From: Ramazzottius varieornatus
Lineage: Eukaryota > Tardigrada > Eutardigrada > Parachela > Ramazzottiidae
NCBI GenBank assembly: GCA_001949185.1
Contig: BDGG01000008.1
Location: 617,648-681,647, forward strand
Direction: 5' to 3'
Length of the DNA: 64,000 nt
Part shown: positions 35,690 through 50,491 of the stretch, piece by piece
How positions within the stretch are numbered: position 1 is the first letter of the stretch
Layout: each line of letters starts with the position of its first letter
Translations under genes and position numbers: made by a program
The notes under the pieces: model-generated
What the model was told of the DNA's origin: nothing
Seen by the model: the letters and a program-made list of their open reading frames with translations, nothing else
Databases searched by the model: none

Positions 35690-36590
35690 TTCCTGAGTAG
35701 CAAAAAGGAAGACAAGACAAGAAGCAATTGATTTAATGATAATTTTTCCCGGCAGTATTCGACCCTCGAAAAATGCAACCAGGATCAAAGCTGCAGGCTG
35801 GGATAATGTTGGAATAGTGGGGAAGGCCTGGTAACTTTTGTTGTCTTGTCACTATAGTGTCGCCGTTCTGAACTAAGAACGTCATGGCTGTAACACCCAA
35901 TTAAGGCTCCAACTTCTGTTCACATGCCGCTTCCAGTTACGCTCATCAATGTGCGCACGATGAGTCAACCGTAATAAATTTGAAAGTATCACCTATTTCA
36001 ATGTGGGCTTTCACGAGCGAACTTCTTCGCTGCCACTCGTGGAACTAGTTGCATGTTCTTCCCACAAGCAAAGTCACACCATGACTTTCTCAAGTGTGGT
36101 ACTGTGACTGTTACTGGAACGGTTCGAAGAACCAAGTTACACTTTACTCATTGAACGGGTGAAAAGACAAATAGCGAAGCCTTTCGGTTATATAATCATC
36201 ACTCCATCAAAATTTCCGACTGCGCGGCTGGCAAGTCGGGAAAACAGCCAAGGGTAGTTTGTGGTAGGTACGTTTGTGAAGAATTGAAGCTATCATCCGT
36301 CTAAGATTTGGCGAACCATTGTAATGAGCAGAGAAGGGGCGGTATGACCTTATCACCATCTACTTGGTTATCTACCGATAGATCAAAGTCCGGTTGCATT
36401 GCCTTGACGTTTGTACTCTCCTCTACGAATCGACGCATACCTTCCATATTACATTATACACTAGGCCGTCGGACTATTTTCGTCCTGGATGCTATTCCTG
36501 CACCAAACTAACTGCTGGTTGCGGCTGCTGGACGCCGCTTTCTAACGAAATGTGGATTCGGTCGTATCGAGTTTTCAACCATGTCTGCAG
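35690..36590. other. Spacer upstream of ACSF2
   Basis: No gene or repeat recognised. It presumably carries promoters for the flanking divergent genes. Confidence 0.4.
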
Positions 36591-36597
36591 TTGGCGC

Positions 36598-39330
36598 ATG
36601 GCAAGGTAGTGCACCGCAGCATGCTTGGAAAATCGTACCTGAGAGTGGATCGTACTAAACTACTAATTATGTACGATATTCCTTCCAGACTTCATGCCAA
36701 GAATCTGTCTTCTCTCAGCCAGCAAGAGTCGATTCGGTCAAAGCTAAAGAAGAGCTACGTGAATGGAGCCTCAGCGACTCCTCTTGTTGGCCACACCATC
36801 GGAGATTTGATCGACATGCAAGCGGAGCAGAAGCCCGATCAAGAAGCCTTTGTTTTCCCTGCTCAAAACATCCGTAAGAGCTACGGCGACCTGAAGCAAG
36901 ACGTCGATGGGTTTGCCGCTGGACTGTTGAAGCTCGGCATGCAACCGAGAGATCGCGTGGGGATATGGTCTCCTAACGCCTATGAGTGGGTACAAAACAA
37001 AAGTACAAAATGTCCCTGACCACTGTCCGTTTGGTCGTGCCGTCCCTTAAAGAGCTGTTTTTGATGATCTGTTCAACAGGTTGTCTGTGCGTTTGGCGCA
37101 GCCAAAGCCGGACTCGTCCTCGTCTTAGTGAACCCCGGTTACAAGAGCCACGAGCTGGAATATTGTTTGAATAAGGTTCAAGTCAAGACGTTGGTGGCGG
37201 CTGAGGGTATGAAATCACTCAACTACTACCAGATGCTAACTGAACTCAATCAGGGCCTCGCGAAGGGAACCAAGTCAAATAGGTATGCTGCGTCGGATTC
37301 CCAAGTGAAACGCGCCCTTCATAACTGGTGGCTCGTTTCAAGGACGCCCCACTTGGAGCACATTGTGATGACTGGCCAGAAAGTATACCCCGGTACCCTC
37401 CGCTTCGAAGACGTCGGAAGCTCTGGAAATAAGGAGAACTATGCAAAGCTGGAACAAATAGCAGAGCTCGTTCAGTTTGACGATCCTGCAAACATTCAGG
37501 TATCCTGATGAACCGCTTGATGGCTTTCGGGTGGCTTGTGCCGGCATAGCGTCAGTATAGCCGATAACGTACTCAGCCATATTTTGCACCTTCTAGTTTA
37601 CCTCGGGAACAACCGGAAATCCTAAAGGTATGCAGTTCTTTTTTGCTAGTGAGGCTTTCCAACTGAACATTGTGTCCACAGGTGCCACACTGACACACCA
37701 CAATATTGTCAATAACGGCTACTTTGGGGGACGACGATTCAATTTTCATCAAGAAAAGGTACGCGCACCTGGCCTAATCATTGGCCGGGACAAACTTACC
37801 GGCCACTGGCCGAAAGTGACAACGCTTTGATTGATTGGTCATGCAGTTTAGCTGGCAGCTTCTGCCTTCGGATGGTGGCCGGTAATTTTGGCCCGGTCGA
37901 TAACTAGGCCAGGTGCGTGTACCGGTAGTCATCTTCAGATCCCGCTAGATCAAAGCTTTGCGCTACTTGGTTTCTTCTGTGAAGCCGAATTTGACTATAG
38001 GACACCCGGATATGTTGTCCAGTTCCACTGTACCACTGCTTCGGCTGGGTTCTTGGTTCTTTGTGTGCGTTGTCGCACGGAGTATGCATAGTCTATCCTG
38101 AAGGAAAGTTTGACGCGGAAGCAACCCTCAAAGCTATACATAACGAAAAATGCACTACCATCTATGGTGAGTGTAAGCAATCTCAATGTCCAGCCATATT
38201 CCAGCCGGCTAACTGCACCTTTGCTGGATTTGCGTGACAGGAGTTCCGACCATGTTCTCGGATATGCTGTACCATCCAGACTTCCACAAGTTCGACACTA
38301 GCTCGCTAAGAAGCGGCTTGATGTCTGGTAAATTGCAAGGCCCGATACCGAAGCCAACATAACTGCATAATTCCTTAGACATTATATTGTTTTATTTTTG
38401 CTGTATAAAATAGGTGCTCCGTGTCCAGTAGAGCTTGTAAAGAAGGTTCGCGATAAGATGAAGGTGAAGAATATCTTGGTGGGATACGGAATGACGGAGA
38501 CAAGTCCGCTGTCACATGTATCCTTCCTCGGGGACCCGGCGGAATACGTCACCAGCACAGTCGGAAGAGCAATGGACCATGTCGAGGTATCGACAATTTT
38601 TTTCAACCGTCTAGATATAGCGAGGAAATATCCCGACTAACTTCTCCCATTTTCAGACGAAAATCGTAGACGCAGGCGGAAGAGTGGTGCCAATAGGGAC
38701 TCCGGGAGAAATTCTTACTCGTGGTTATAACACATTCCTTGGGTATTGGGAAGAAGAGCAGAAGACGAAGGAAGCGGTCACGGAGACCGGATGGAACAAA
38801 TCAGGGTAACTACTTTGAAGAACTCTTTTTCCGAAACTGGAAATTTCATACTTGTAGTGACATTGGGGTAATGAACGAAAATGGGTACGTCCGTATTGTG
38901 GGTCGATCGAAGGACGTAATCATTCGCGGTGGCGAAAACGTCTATCCGGCCGAGGTCGAGTCGTGCCTGCATCATCATCCCTCAGTGGTGGAAGCTTACG
39001 TGGTCGGAGTGCCCGACGATAGGCTAGGTGAAGAAACTTGTGCTTGGATAAGGCCGAGGAAAGAAGTTACCGAGAAAGAACTGAAGGACTTTTGCGGAGC
39101 AGAGGTGAGAAGAAACGCTTCGTGCTATTCCTTCTATGAATGTACTGTAGCAATACGTTCCTTTCTACTTTCAGCTGGCCAGCTTCAAAGTACCGAGATA
39201 CTTTGTCTTCTTGGAGCCAGATGAGGCTTTTCCGCTGACCGTCACGGGGAAAGTACAAAAGTTTATACTGCGTGAAAAGTCAATTACACGTCTGAAGCTC
39301 GACGGAGTTCAAGGCCCCTTCGCCGCCTAA
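36598..39330 (+). CDS. ACSF2: Medium-chain acyl-CoA ligase, ACSF2-like
   Basis: About eleven exons: 36598-36605 (uncertain), 36689-36989, 37080-37499, 37597-37627, 37682-37758, 38001-38166, 38241-38327, 38414-38586, 38657-38805, 38858-39105 and 39175-39330. The ATP-binding P-loop is [11 protein letters not shown], split by an intron. [13 protein letters not shown] is the ACSF2-type core, [12 protein letters not shown] the A5 region, and [20 protein letters not shown] the adenylate-forming hinge. TVTGKVQKF near the C-terminus holds the catalytic Lys. It should activate medium-chain fatty acids to CoA thioesters, normally in mitochondria, but the N-terminus here is unclear: a tiny first exon ATGGCAAG gives a phase-compatible start with no obvious presequence. 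The intron at 37759 begins exactly at a MITE terminus. Confidence 0.9.
37759..37922. mobile_element. 164-bp palindromic MITE at an ACSF2 5' splice site
   Basis: Arms 37759-37806 and 37875-37922 are imperfect reverse compl. of each other over about 48 bp, with the ends gtac(g/a)cgcacctggcc and internal taccggccac. It begins at the first base of the 37759-38000 intron, so its terminal gtacgc serves as the splice donor. No coding sequence lies inside and no clear target duplication was found. Confidence 0.7.
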
Positions 39331-39448
39331 TCTTCACACACCATTGCTTCGTTTAATTCCGACGTTTAGCTTTTGCTCATGGTAGGTCTTCTAATGCAAG
39401 CGCTGTTGTCTGTATAGTATTTTAAACCTTTGTCGATCCGCACCACGG

Positions 39449-40716
39449 TCAGACTAATGTCGTCTGGTCAAAGCTGAACTTGTGGTTACGCGGATAGACC
39501 GGAAACCTCCAGTTACTGGCTGGGGTATTTGAACACTGAAACTCTCCGGCAACGGTTCCGTCATTTCCACAAAGACAGGACATGTGGCATCCGCCGCTTG
39601 CGCTGGCGTAGAACGCTGGCCGAAGAGGGCGGTTGTCGGCCCTGGAGAATGAAGTTTTAGCTTTGCAGTTCATATCAATAGAAACATTCCTCCAAGAGAC
39701 CATTTGTATCGTACCTCAGAACAGCGCTCGCCAGAATCCAACAAACCGCTTCGGACACTGGACTTCCGGTTACGCACGAGATGGCTCCCGAGGTTGTGTC
39801 ATTCAACTGGGTCCAGTTTGCTGTACAAAACAAAATTTAATCTGCACTTACGCATTGAGTTAGGCTGTGAAACCCAGCATCCTATGTGTGTCCGCCTTTC
39901 AACGAACGCACGTACCGCAGTTGCTGTAAGTTGGGCAGGAGTTCAAGATGGAGAACGACGCAAGACACCGCTGGTTCAATTCAGGTCCATCGCACAGCGA
40001 GTAGCAGTAGTATTCCAGCTTCTTCGCGTCGTTTGGTCGGCACTCGCATTCCACTGTGGATAACCAGTGGTTCCGATCATTCGACAGACCGATGACTTGT
40101 CGATCCCGCTGGCAACTTAGGTCGCTCACTTGTATGGCTAGAATCGAAGCTCCAGTTTATGAGATTTACATGAAAAACCAATACTGCTACTGAATTTGGA
40201 AGGGTACTTACAACCGTCATTCGGACGTCTTGGTTCTTCGGGTGCTCGCCGAAGCTCCTGCGGCGGCGGAGGACCCATCGGCGGACCCATCGGCGGACCC
40301 ATCGGCGGACCCATCGGCGGACCCATCGGCGGACCCATCGGAGGACCCATTGGAGATCCCATCGGTCCCATACTCATGGAGCCCGGAGGTCCCGGAGGAG
40401 GTGGAGCCTGGAAGTCTGGTCCGTACCACTTGGTCATGCCTTGGTAGTTTGGTCGCAGCTCTGGCATGGGAAAAGCGTTGTAGAGGTTGCTAACAGAGTT
40501 TGCGTCTGCTGGACCCGAAAAGCCGCTTCTTCCTTGAGCTGTCGGCACGCCTCGGCTGTTGGATCCAGGCAGCGCCATACCGATGTAGTTTTCCAGTCCG
40601 CGGGAGTACTTGTCGTCAAGATCGGGTACACCCATGGGAATATCAAGCCGTCCTTGAAGCTGGCACAGCGAGAAGTCTAAAAGCGCCATGAGGATGAGGG
40701 GCTGAACGATGGCCAT
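39449..40716 (-). CDS. Secreted Pro/Met-rich, Cys-rich protein
   Basis: Three exons from about 40716 down: 40207-40716, about 39896-40121 and 39449-39712. The N-terminus MAIVQPLILMALLDFSLCQ is a typical signal peptide. A low-complexity region (about residues 105-155) contains repeats of MGPP encoded by a 12-bp tandem repeat. Two Cys-rich segments follow with similar spacing: one has LSCQRDRQVIGLSNDRNHWL and CECRP, the other NVSIDMNCKAKTSF and CHMSCLCGNDG, suggesting a duplicated disulphide domain. The Gly-Pro content is not a true collagen Gly-X-Y array. It may be an extracellular matrix, cuticle or mucus protein; I do not recognise the family. It is convergent with ACSF2 (118 bp between stops). 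Confidence 0.65.
40268..40350. repeat. 12-bp tandem repeat coding for MGPP
   Basis: The unit ggacccatcggc repeats about seven times, nearly perfectly, inside the first exon of the secreted protein gene (minus strand). Being a multiple of three it can expand or shrink without frameshift, so its length is likely to vary between individuals. Confidence 0.85.
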
Positions 40717-41098
40717 TTTGTGCTGAAGGTCTTCAGCTTGCTCAGAAGAACGAGAAGACTGTACGGAGGAATATTCTGTTTAAGCTGGTTTCGCCTTCCG
40801 CATGGAAACAAAGTATCAACTCACTGTCACTGTGTAGCGTAATTAAGCGCGATAAAAGTGAGGGTGTAGTCTTTGACCACTGAAAAGTTGTTTGCAAGCT
40901 TCGATGACCACGGCTAGAGCGCAGACAAACAACATACGAATTTCCGGAGGACCACAGATTTGGTGTATGGTACTAAAAACGATTATTTTTCACACGTAAC
41001 ATTCGGCTGCCCGAAGAACCGTGGAACTGAGCTGGAATGTACAGTAGCTGTAAGAACGAACCCACAAATGATAAATCAGAACACCGAATGGCAAAAAC

Positions 41099-41171
41099 TG
41101 CTCGATGTGAGGCTCGAACTCACGACCTTAGGATTATGAGACCTACGCTCTACCGGCTGAGCCAATCGAGC
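41099..41171 (-). tRNA. tRNA-Met (CAT), elongator
   Basis: Seventy-three bases on the minus strand fold as a standard tRNA: acceptor stem GCTCGAT/ATCGAGC with discriminator A, D-arm with GGCTCAGCCGGTAGAGC, anticodon loop CTCATAA and T-arm GTGAGTTCGAGCCTCAC. The anticodon is CAT and there is no intron. The arms resemble the animal elongator tRNA-Met rather than the initiator. A run of five T (41093-41097) gives the pol III terminator. The internal B box is GTTCGAGCC. Confidence 0.96.
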
Positions 41172-41232
41172 ACATTCGGAAATGGGACGTAGATTATAGC
41201 TACGATGTATAGTAAAAATCGGTTTGCGGCGC

Positions 41233-41406
41233 TACAGTGTACGACAAAATAAAGCGTTAAAAATGGGTGTTGGATTGAGCCAAACGGATAAAGCCAATAA
41301 AAGTTGCGCATACAGCAAAACCTGATTTTCATTGGCTGAGGGGTAAATAAGCTCCAGCTGGAGTGTTACGCCCATTTTAAATTGGTTAATTTTGTCGTAC
41401 ACTGTA
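41233..41406. mobile_element. Tc1/mariner-type MITE, copy 1
   Basis: A 174-bp element with inverted ends TACAGTGTACGACAAAAT. Inside the termini the CAGTG...CACTG ends are bordered by TA on both sides, fitting a TA target duplication. About 80% similar to the element at 46201-46375, including the gccaatgaa/ttcattggct inner palindrome. No coding capacity. Confidence 0.8.
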
Positions 41407-41411
41407 ACTTA

Positions 41412-41575
41412 CGACATTTTACGTAGACCGTCTGCCCAAAATACTCCCGAAACGACCTGTTCACGTTATACAATGTCGGAAATCCATCCGTTTTGGTGAT
41501 CACGTGGTACTGGCAGCCACCGATCAGTGCTATATGACCCAGTGACCACCACAAGAAGGGATGCATCGCCGACAT
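41412..41575 (-). CDS. Possible first exon of a secreted protein
   Basis: A minus-strand frame from ATG at 41575 starts with a hydrophobic segment (MHPFLWWSLGHIALIGGCQ) that could be a signal peptide and continues to FGQTVYVKC before a gtaagt donor at about 41411. No downstream exon could be matched, so this is tentative; the next DNA is the MITE and tRNA. Confidence 0.3.
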
Positions 41576-43590
41576 TGCGCAGCACTTCCGCCGGCTTCAC
41601 ATAGTCATCAGACCTTGAGTATTTTACCATCAATTATTCTCGATCGTAGTCACTGGAACGACGATTCTCGTCGTTTCATGCAAACCGAAAGTTTCAGACA
41701 GGGAAAGCTTAATTTAATGTCGAATTCGGCGAAAGACTCTGTAGAGAAGCGGGAGAGAATTCGAGTAGTAATTATACATCATGCTACGGCTGTCAACGGT
41801 GGGAGACTGGGAGTATCCCCTCCAAGTTAGTACTGTACTGATACCTCCGAAGCATTGGTGGCGCGTGCATCCGTTGTCCCACAACCCAGCATCTGTCGCT
41901 TCAGGCCGCTGGACGCGACGCCCGACCGTTTGGCAATAACGAACACCATTTCGTTCGTTGTGGGATGTGCCATAGGAGTACCGGTTCCCGGCGTTCGGAC
42001 GCTTGTTGAGTAGGTGGTCAAGCCGGTATCCGTTTTTCGTATAGCGATATCCGCGATGACGCCCTTAAAGTTCGCGAGAGCCCATTAAATTTGCGTGCGA
42101 CAAATCGTATACTGCACCGCAACAGGAAACATGAATGCAAAATTGTTGCTTCTCACCGGTCGATGTGGATCTTCCATTGTACCTCCGACAGAATATGGGG
42201 TCGAACGAATCAGTCAGCAAGAAGACAGCTAAAACCATCGAGAGCTTGCAAATGTACATGGAGCAACGAGGCGTTTCAATATCTTCTTAAGTATCCAGAG
42301 ACCAGTGGTTAAGTAGCAGATACACAGGAAGCGCTGAAGACCACGTGCGGTAATTTCACCCGCAACGGTTTTATACATGGCTGGAAAGCAGGAGTTTCCA
42401 TATTAACGCAATTCATGATGTTAATCTGCTCTGCGGCGCAGCTACTGCTGCACGCTGGGTTCCGGAAAGAAACGGATGGCGCCCTTACCGTCAGTAATAA
42501 TCGTCTCTTCGAAGCTTTGAGACAACGCTAATTTTTCGGTTCTTCGTGTTGACAGTTACAATTAACTACACCAGAATTATGCAGCTGTCAGAATGATCTT
42601 CGACTGATGCAAAGATGACGACCTTTACCAAAGATATTTTAGCCGTACATGCACAGGACAGAATAACTTGTTCATTTCTGCAAACCGAAAACACCGAACG
42701 GATATGCCCGGTACCTAGAACAACTTGCCGGTGCACGTGCAAAAGTAACCTTAAGATACTGTACTACCACGAATGGTTTCATCCGTACGAAACTCCGCCA
42801 GCAAACTTTGAGCCATGGCACTGTATACGTCTTTATGCGGCGGATCTCTGCTGACACTGATGAAACAGGGCCGCCCATCGGCTATTTTCCAGAGCAAACC
42901 TCTGCATGAAGGACTTCTTACTGATGCAGTTCCGCACGCGGGGCTTTGTAGGTACTCAGGAGTTCTGAATTATACCGGTACGACATGATGCGGGAGCTCA
43001 TAGCGGATATGTCTCCTCGACTTGGTCCGATAATGCCCCATCCTATCCCGCCTGTGCTTCCAGGTGGGAGCTCTCTCAGCACAAAGCCGGACAGCTCTCC
43101 GGAAGCGACGAACAATATGTTGTTGGCACGAGATGGGGCAGGGACAGGGGCTCCGAAACTTGCAACCAGTGGATTCTGCTCGGAGTTTGTTACAGTACAT
43201 CCACGGCGGTGTGTAGCGGCAGTGCAGCCCATGTACACGGGTGCGTGCGATGGTTCCCTTGAATTCACGGCACGGATTGCATGGTTTCAGCGTGCACATG
43301 TGAACAGGCTGTGAACACTACCAACCTGGCACCACTGCGTGTTCACCATGCGCTCAGTTTTCTGTCAACTTACTAAAAGAGATCGGCCACAGAAAGAATC
43401 TCGATTGATGCATCACCGTGCGGTCATAACACTAATTCATAACGAACTCCCCAGCTGTGCAACTACTCGTAGAAAACTTAAATTATCTAATCCAGTTCTG
43501 CAAAAACATGTGTGAGAGGAGAAAAGCAACATGGCCGGAACTCAGAAACCGCCATCAAATCTCATCCAAATTTCTCAGCTGTACACTAGA
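41576..43590. other. 2-kb region without a confident gene
   Basis: Several frames of 60-116 codons occur (for example 42918-43268 minus, 42985-43314 plus) but none shows a domain or convincing splice chain. TACTGTA/TACAGTA heptamers are present near 41827, 42760 and 43191. Confidence 0.4.
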
Positions 43591-43671
43591 GAATCAGTCT
43601 GCAAGTAAGCGTCTCAAGGACCACTGCTACTCATTATATAATCGTATAGACATCAGCAGCCGACATCTTAC

Positions 43672-46082
43672 TGCTCCTCGATCGCGAGACGGAACCGCGA
43701 GGTTGGGGACTGCCATCGATGTGAACTATCTCGGAAGATGATGCCGAAGAATCGTTGGTCATGTCGCTGGTCGTGGCAAGCGGGCAGGACACGCCCGTAC
43801 CAATCTCATCTATGGACTGAATCTGCACCGTCAGAGTGCCCATCGACGTCGGAATTAACGCCGGCATGAAAACAGGAACCGCTAAGAAGAGTTTGCCAGG
43901 TACAGGAAGACCATTGGTGGACGAGACTACAAAGTCCTGGACCGGAGCTCCCGCCTTGGTTCCATTCAAACTTGCGTTCGGCTTGCCGTTCGTTCTTATT
44001 CCTGTAAATCAACGCTATTGACTCTGTGTTTTGATAACCGTCGAGACGTTCAATTCTACAGTAATTTGCACGTAATCCTAATTAATTGGTTGTCCTTCAT
44101 ATCCGTTTTCTCTATATTCGTTAATTTCTCTCCTTCTTTGATTTTGCCCGTATTTGGTCGTTACCATTAGTTGTGGCTTTCTTTGAGACATTTTCTTTCT
44201 CAGAGAAGCCGTTATTCTGCATGGGATGTATCCGCATGTCGATGCTTGGTAGAATCTCCCTGAAGATCCGCTCCTCATACTCTCTGGTCCAGACTATCAC
44301 AGGTCTTTGCCCCATCCCCACCACGTTCACCGGTTCAATCTGCTCGACCTTCGGCAGGTTGATTTCTCTTTCGATATCCAGCGACCCGAACGACACTTCC
44401 AACGCCTTCTGCAGCAGCGCCATCTGTGCCATATCTTCGATCTTCAAAGTGAAAGTAAGGAAGTCAGCGCGAAGGTTCCCGCACGGCGACCGAGAGACAT
44501 CGAAATGTGCAAGATCCAAGACTTCAGAGGCTAGTAGGAAAGTGACTGTGGTGGAGAAGTCGGCGTCGGCAGAAGCGGACAAACTCGCCACTTCAGAGAA
44601 GGGCACATGCAGAAACCTTGAGCTACTTGGCGTTGTGCTAACCTCGAAAGATAAATTTTTTGAACCTAGGCTGAAATGCAAGGACCATGGATCTCTTTCC
44701 GCGAAGTCGTGTGGACTGTTTTGAGGACTTGGCTCGTCCATGTCGACTGTCTGGCAGAAGGTGACAGGCGACTGGATCGGGAAGGAAAAGACTCGTCGAT
44801 GGATACCTAAACTACTGTTGAAAATGGAAGCAAGTTCGTAAGGCACACATTTCGAGGCTTCGAGGTTCGACTTTCCATCGACGAGGACCGCGCAGATCTC
44901 TGCGAAAAAAAGACAAAGTTGAGTTATTCCACTATCCGAACTTGTCGATCTTCTGTGAGACTACATCTCTAAATATTCTACCTATTGCCAGTGGTCCTAG
45001 ATCGGAGAGTCTAATGAACTCAGAGACGCCGTTTTGGTCGGTGTTCCAGACAATCTGCAGCAGTTTCCCGATGAGCCACTGATGTTCGAAGTCGCCTTTG
45101 TCGTGGACCTTTGCTAGTTCTTTTACGAGGTCTCTGAGTAAACTGTCTCCGAAGAAGGAAAATTTGTACGTCGTGCACCAAGTCATGATCAGGCTGAGTA
45201 TCTGTTTTCCAACGGGAATTGTAGCAGGTTTCAAAAGGCGCAAGAGCTTGGGCATGGTACCCCGGACTAGACTTTTGACATCGGCTTCTTCGTTGTGAAC
45301 TCCCAGAAAACGACAGATGAACCACGAAGTTGTTATCAGATCAACCAACTTCTTCGCCAGACGCATGTGCGTGTTCTTCAGGACTTGAGAAGTTCCTTCG
45401 CTGTGCTTTGTCCGCGGAAGGTAGCGCTCCACCGTCAGTACAAGCTGGGTCATTAGTAATACTGCAAAAACGAATTGTACATGCTATACAGTAGTACGAG
45501 TGCGCTGTTTGCTATAGAATTCAGATACACACCACGAGACAAAACGGCGAACTCGGCCACCCCGACTTCCACTTGTCCGATCCGAAGGATAGTCAGAGGT
45601 GGCAGATTAACGAGCCGTGCCCCGTGAGTCCGCATATATACATATAGATAGCATGAAAATGTCAACAGAAGCAATGTACCGTTACTGCCTAACTTCTCTC
45701 CTCCGCTCGAACACATCAAAATTCACTGCAAGGAAGAAGGCACGAAGACTGCACTCTACTAACCTGGATCAAGGAGCCCCACTTGGGAGACGACGTTGAA
45801 GAACGACTGCGCTATCGTCGACTGGATAGCAGAACGTCCAGCCTTCAAGCTATTGAATATGTCCTCCAGTACGCTTAGCCGATCATCTACAGACTCTAGT
45901 AGCTCCAGTGAACCTTCCTCGTTCTTCAGACTGGCTAGCAATTCCTTCGCGCGAGCTCTGGACTTCTTGTCGAGCGACATCTTTCGGTGCTCGGCGCTCA
46001 AGGATCCGACCTTCTCGCCATACTCGTAGTCTTGCACCGCTTCGATATCATTCCTGGTTTGGCTCCTGGTTTCCCGTGTCAT
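43672..46082 (-). CDS. SYCP2: SYCP2-like synaptonemal complex lateral-element protein
   Basis: Exons from 46082 down: 45764-46082, 45694-45725, a segment near 45533-45635 whose acceptor I cannot find, then about 44985-45462 and a large exon ending about 44130-44911. Either this exon ends at a TAA at 44121, or a phase-matching gtaacg donor (about 44146) joins the Ser-rich exon at 43672-44001. The N-terminal two-thirds is helical, resembling the armadillo-like domain of SYCP2. Then HRRVFSFP and WSLHFSLGSKNLSFEV start a beta-rich segment matching the SYCP2 Spt16M-like domain, followed by a disordered Lys/Ser tail. SYCP2 proteins build the meiotic chromosome axis. The call rests on remembered family pattern and needs a profile search. 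It is divergent from CDC5L. Confidence 0.55.
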
Positions 46083-46200
46083 TTTCCAAGATGAAGCGTA
46101 ACCTAGAACAAGAACGAGGCAAGAAGAATAAAGCTTAGGCAGAGCTGCAGAGGGTCCTAAGGAGGAAACAAGGATTAGGGAAATAATCATCTTATCTTCT

Positions 46201-46375
46201 TATAGTGTACGACAAAATAAACCGTTAAAAATGGGCGTTGGATGGAGCCAGATGGATAAAGCCAAACGAAATTTGCGCATGCAGCAAAATATAATTCTCA
46301 TTGGCTGAATTCTGAATCAGCTCCGGCTGCAGTGTTACGCCCATTCTTGACGATTAATTTTGTCGTACACTGTAG
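46201..46375. mobile_element. Tc1/mariner-type MITE, copy 2
   Basis: A 175-bp element matching the one at 41233-41406 in the same orientation, with ends tatagtgtacgacaaaata and tttgtcgtacactgta. It lies in the divergent promoter region between the SYCP2-like gene and CDC5L. Confidence 0.8.
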
Positions 46376-46731
46376 CTCCCAAGGAAAATTGGCACGTACT
46401 GTAGTTGGATTCCGCTAACAAGCATAGGTTATCCGTGGCAGGAATTATCCGCGATGACCTCCCAAATGGCTCATCTGTCCCAGTCTAGAGTTTGCGATTA
46501 TCGCCATGTGACATGTCGTCATTTCACATGACATGATCGCCATTGATCGGAACATGATGGTGATGGATTTCATTTTCAAAATTTTTGTTTTTTCCTTCTT
46601 CTGTGAGTCTGCGAATTGCGAACGGTTCCATTCTTAACACCTTTACCTTGTGGTTCTGATCTCCCATGCCGAGGAAAGTTGCTGCTGGAGTCGGACACTT
46701 GTAGGGCCGACTGCTGAGTGTTATCGGTTGA

Positions 46732-50174
<3,443 letters not shown>

Positions 50175-50491
50175 CGACCGCTTTGGAAAACGGAGAATTT
50201 CACAGAATAATATAACTATTGAACTCAATCGATTCCTTTGTTTTTTATCGACATCAGAAACTCTGTTGTTATCGTGCTGATTGATGGTGGTAACTGGAAG
50301 ACATATCGTTACTTCTTTGACTTTTGTTCAGCGATTTCACAACTGTAGAAAATTCATGGTTGCAATCCTTGGTTCCCGATAAGGCATGTAAATGTTACCG
50401 ATCTTTCGAAAATGGTAGATTAAATAGGGGGAGAAATGAGAAACGTGCTAGAAAGGACCTCCAGAAAGGTGCTTAGTCACACTGATTTAAT
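50175..50491. other. Convergent spacer between CDC5L and PSMB2
   Basis: Both genes end here; it holds 3'UTRs. An aataatataac signal-like stretch lies near 50205. Nothing else is seen. Confidence 0.4.

Noticed and set aside
40217-40429. Collagen gene
   Set aside because: The Gly/Pro repeat is MGPP, not Gly-X-Y, so a collagen triple helix is not supported.
43672-44001. ML-domain (GM2 activator/NPC2-like) gene
   Set aside because: A short stretch (VPGKLFLAVPVF...SCPL) first looked similar, but there is no signal peptide or Cys pattern, and the exon joins in phase to the SYCP2-like gene upstream.
44173-44724. 183-codon plus-strand open frame
   Set aside because: Antisense to the large exon of the SYCP2-like gene, which continues in phase with other exons.
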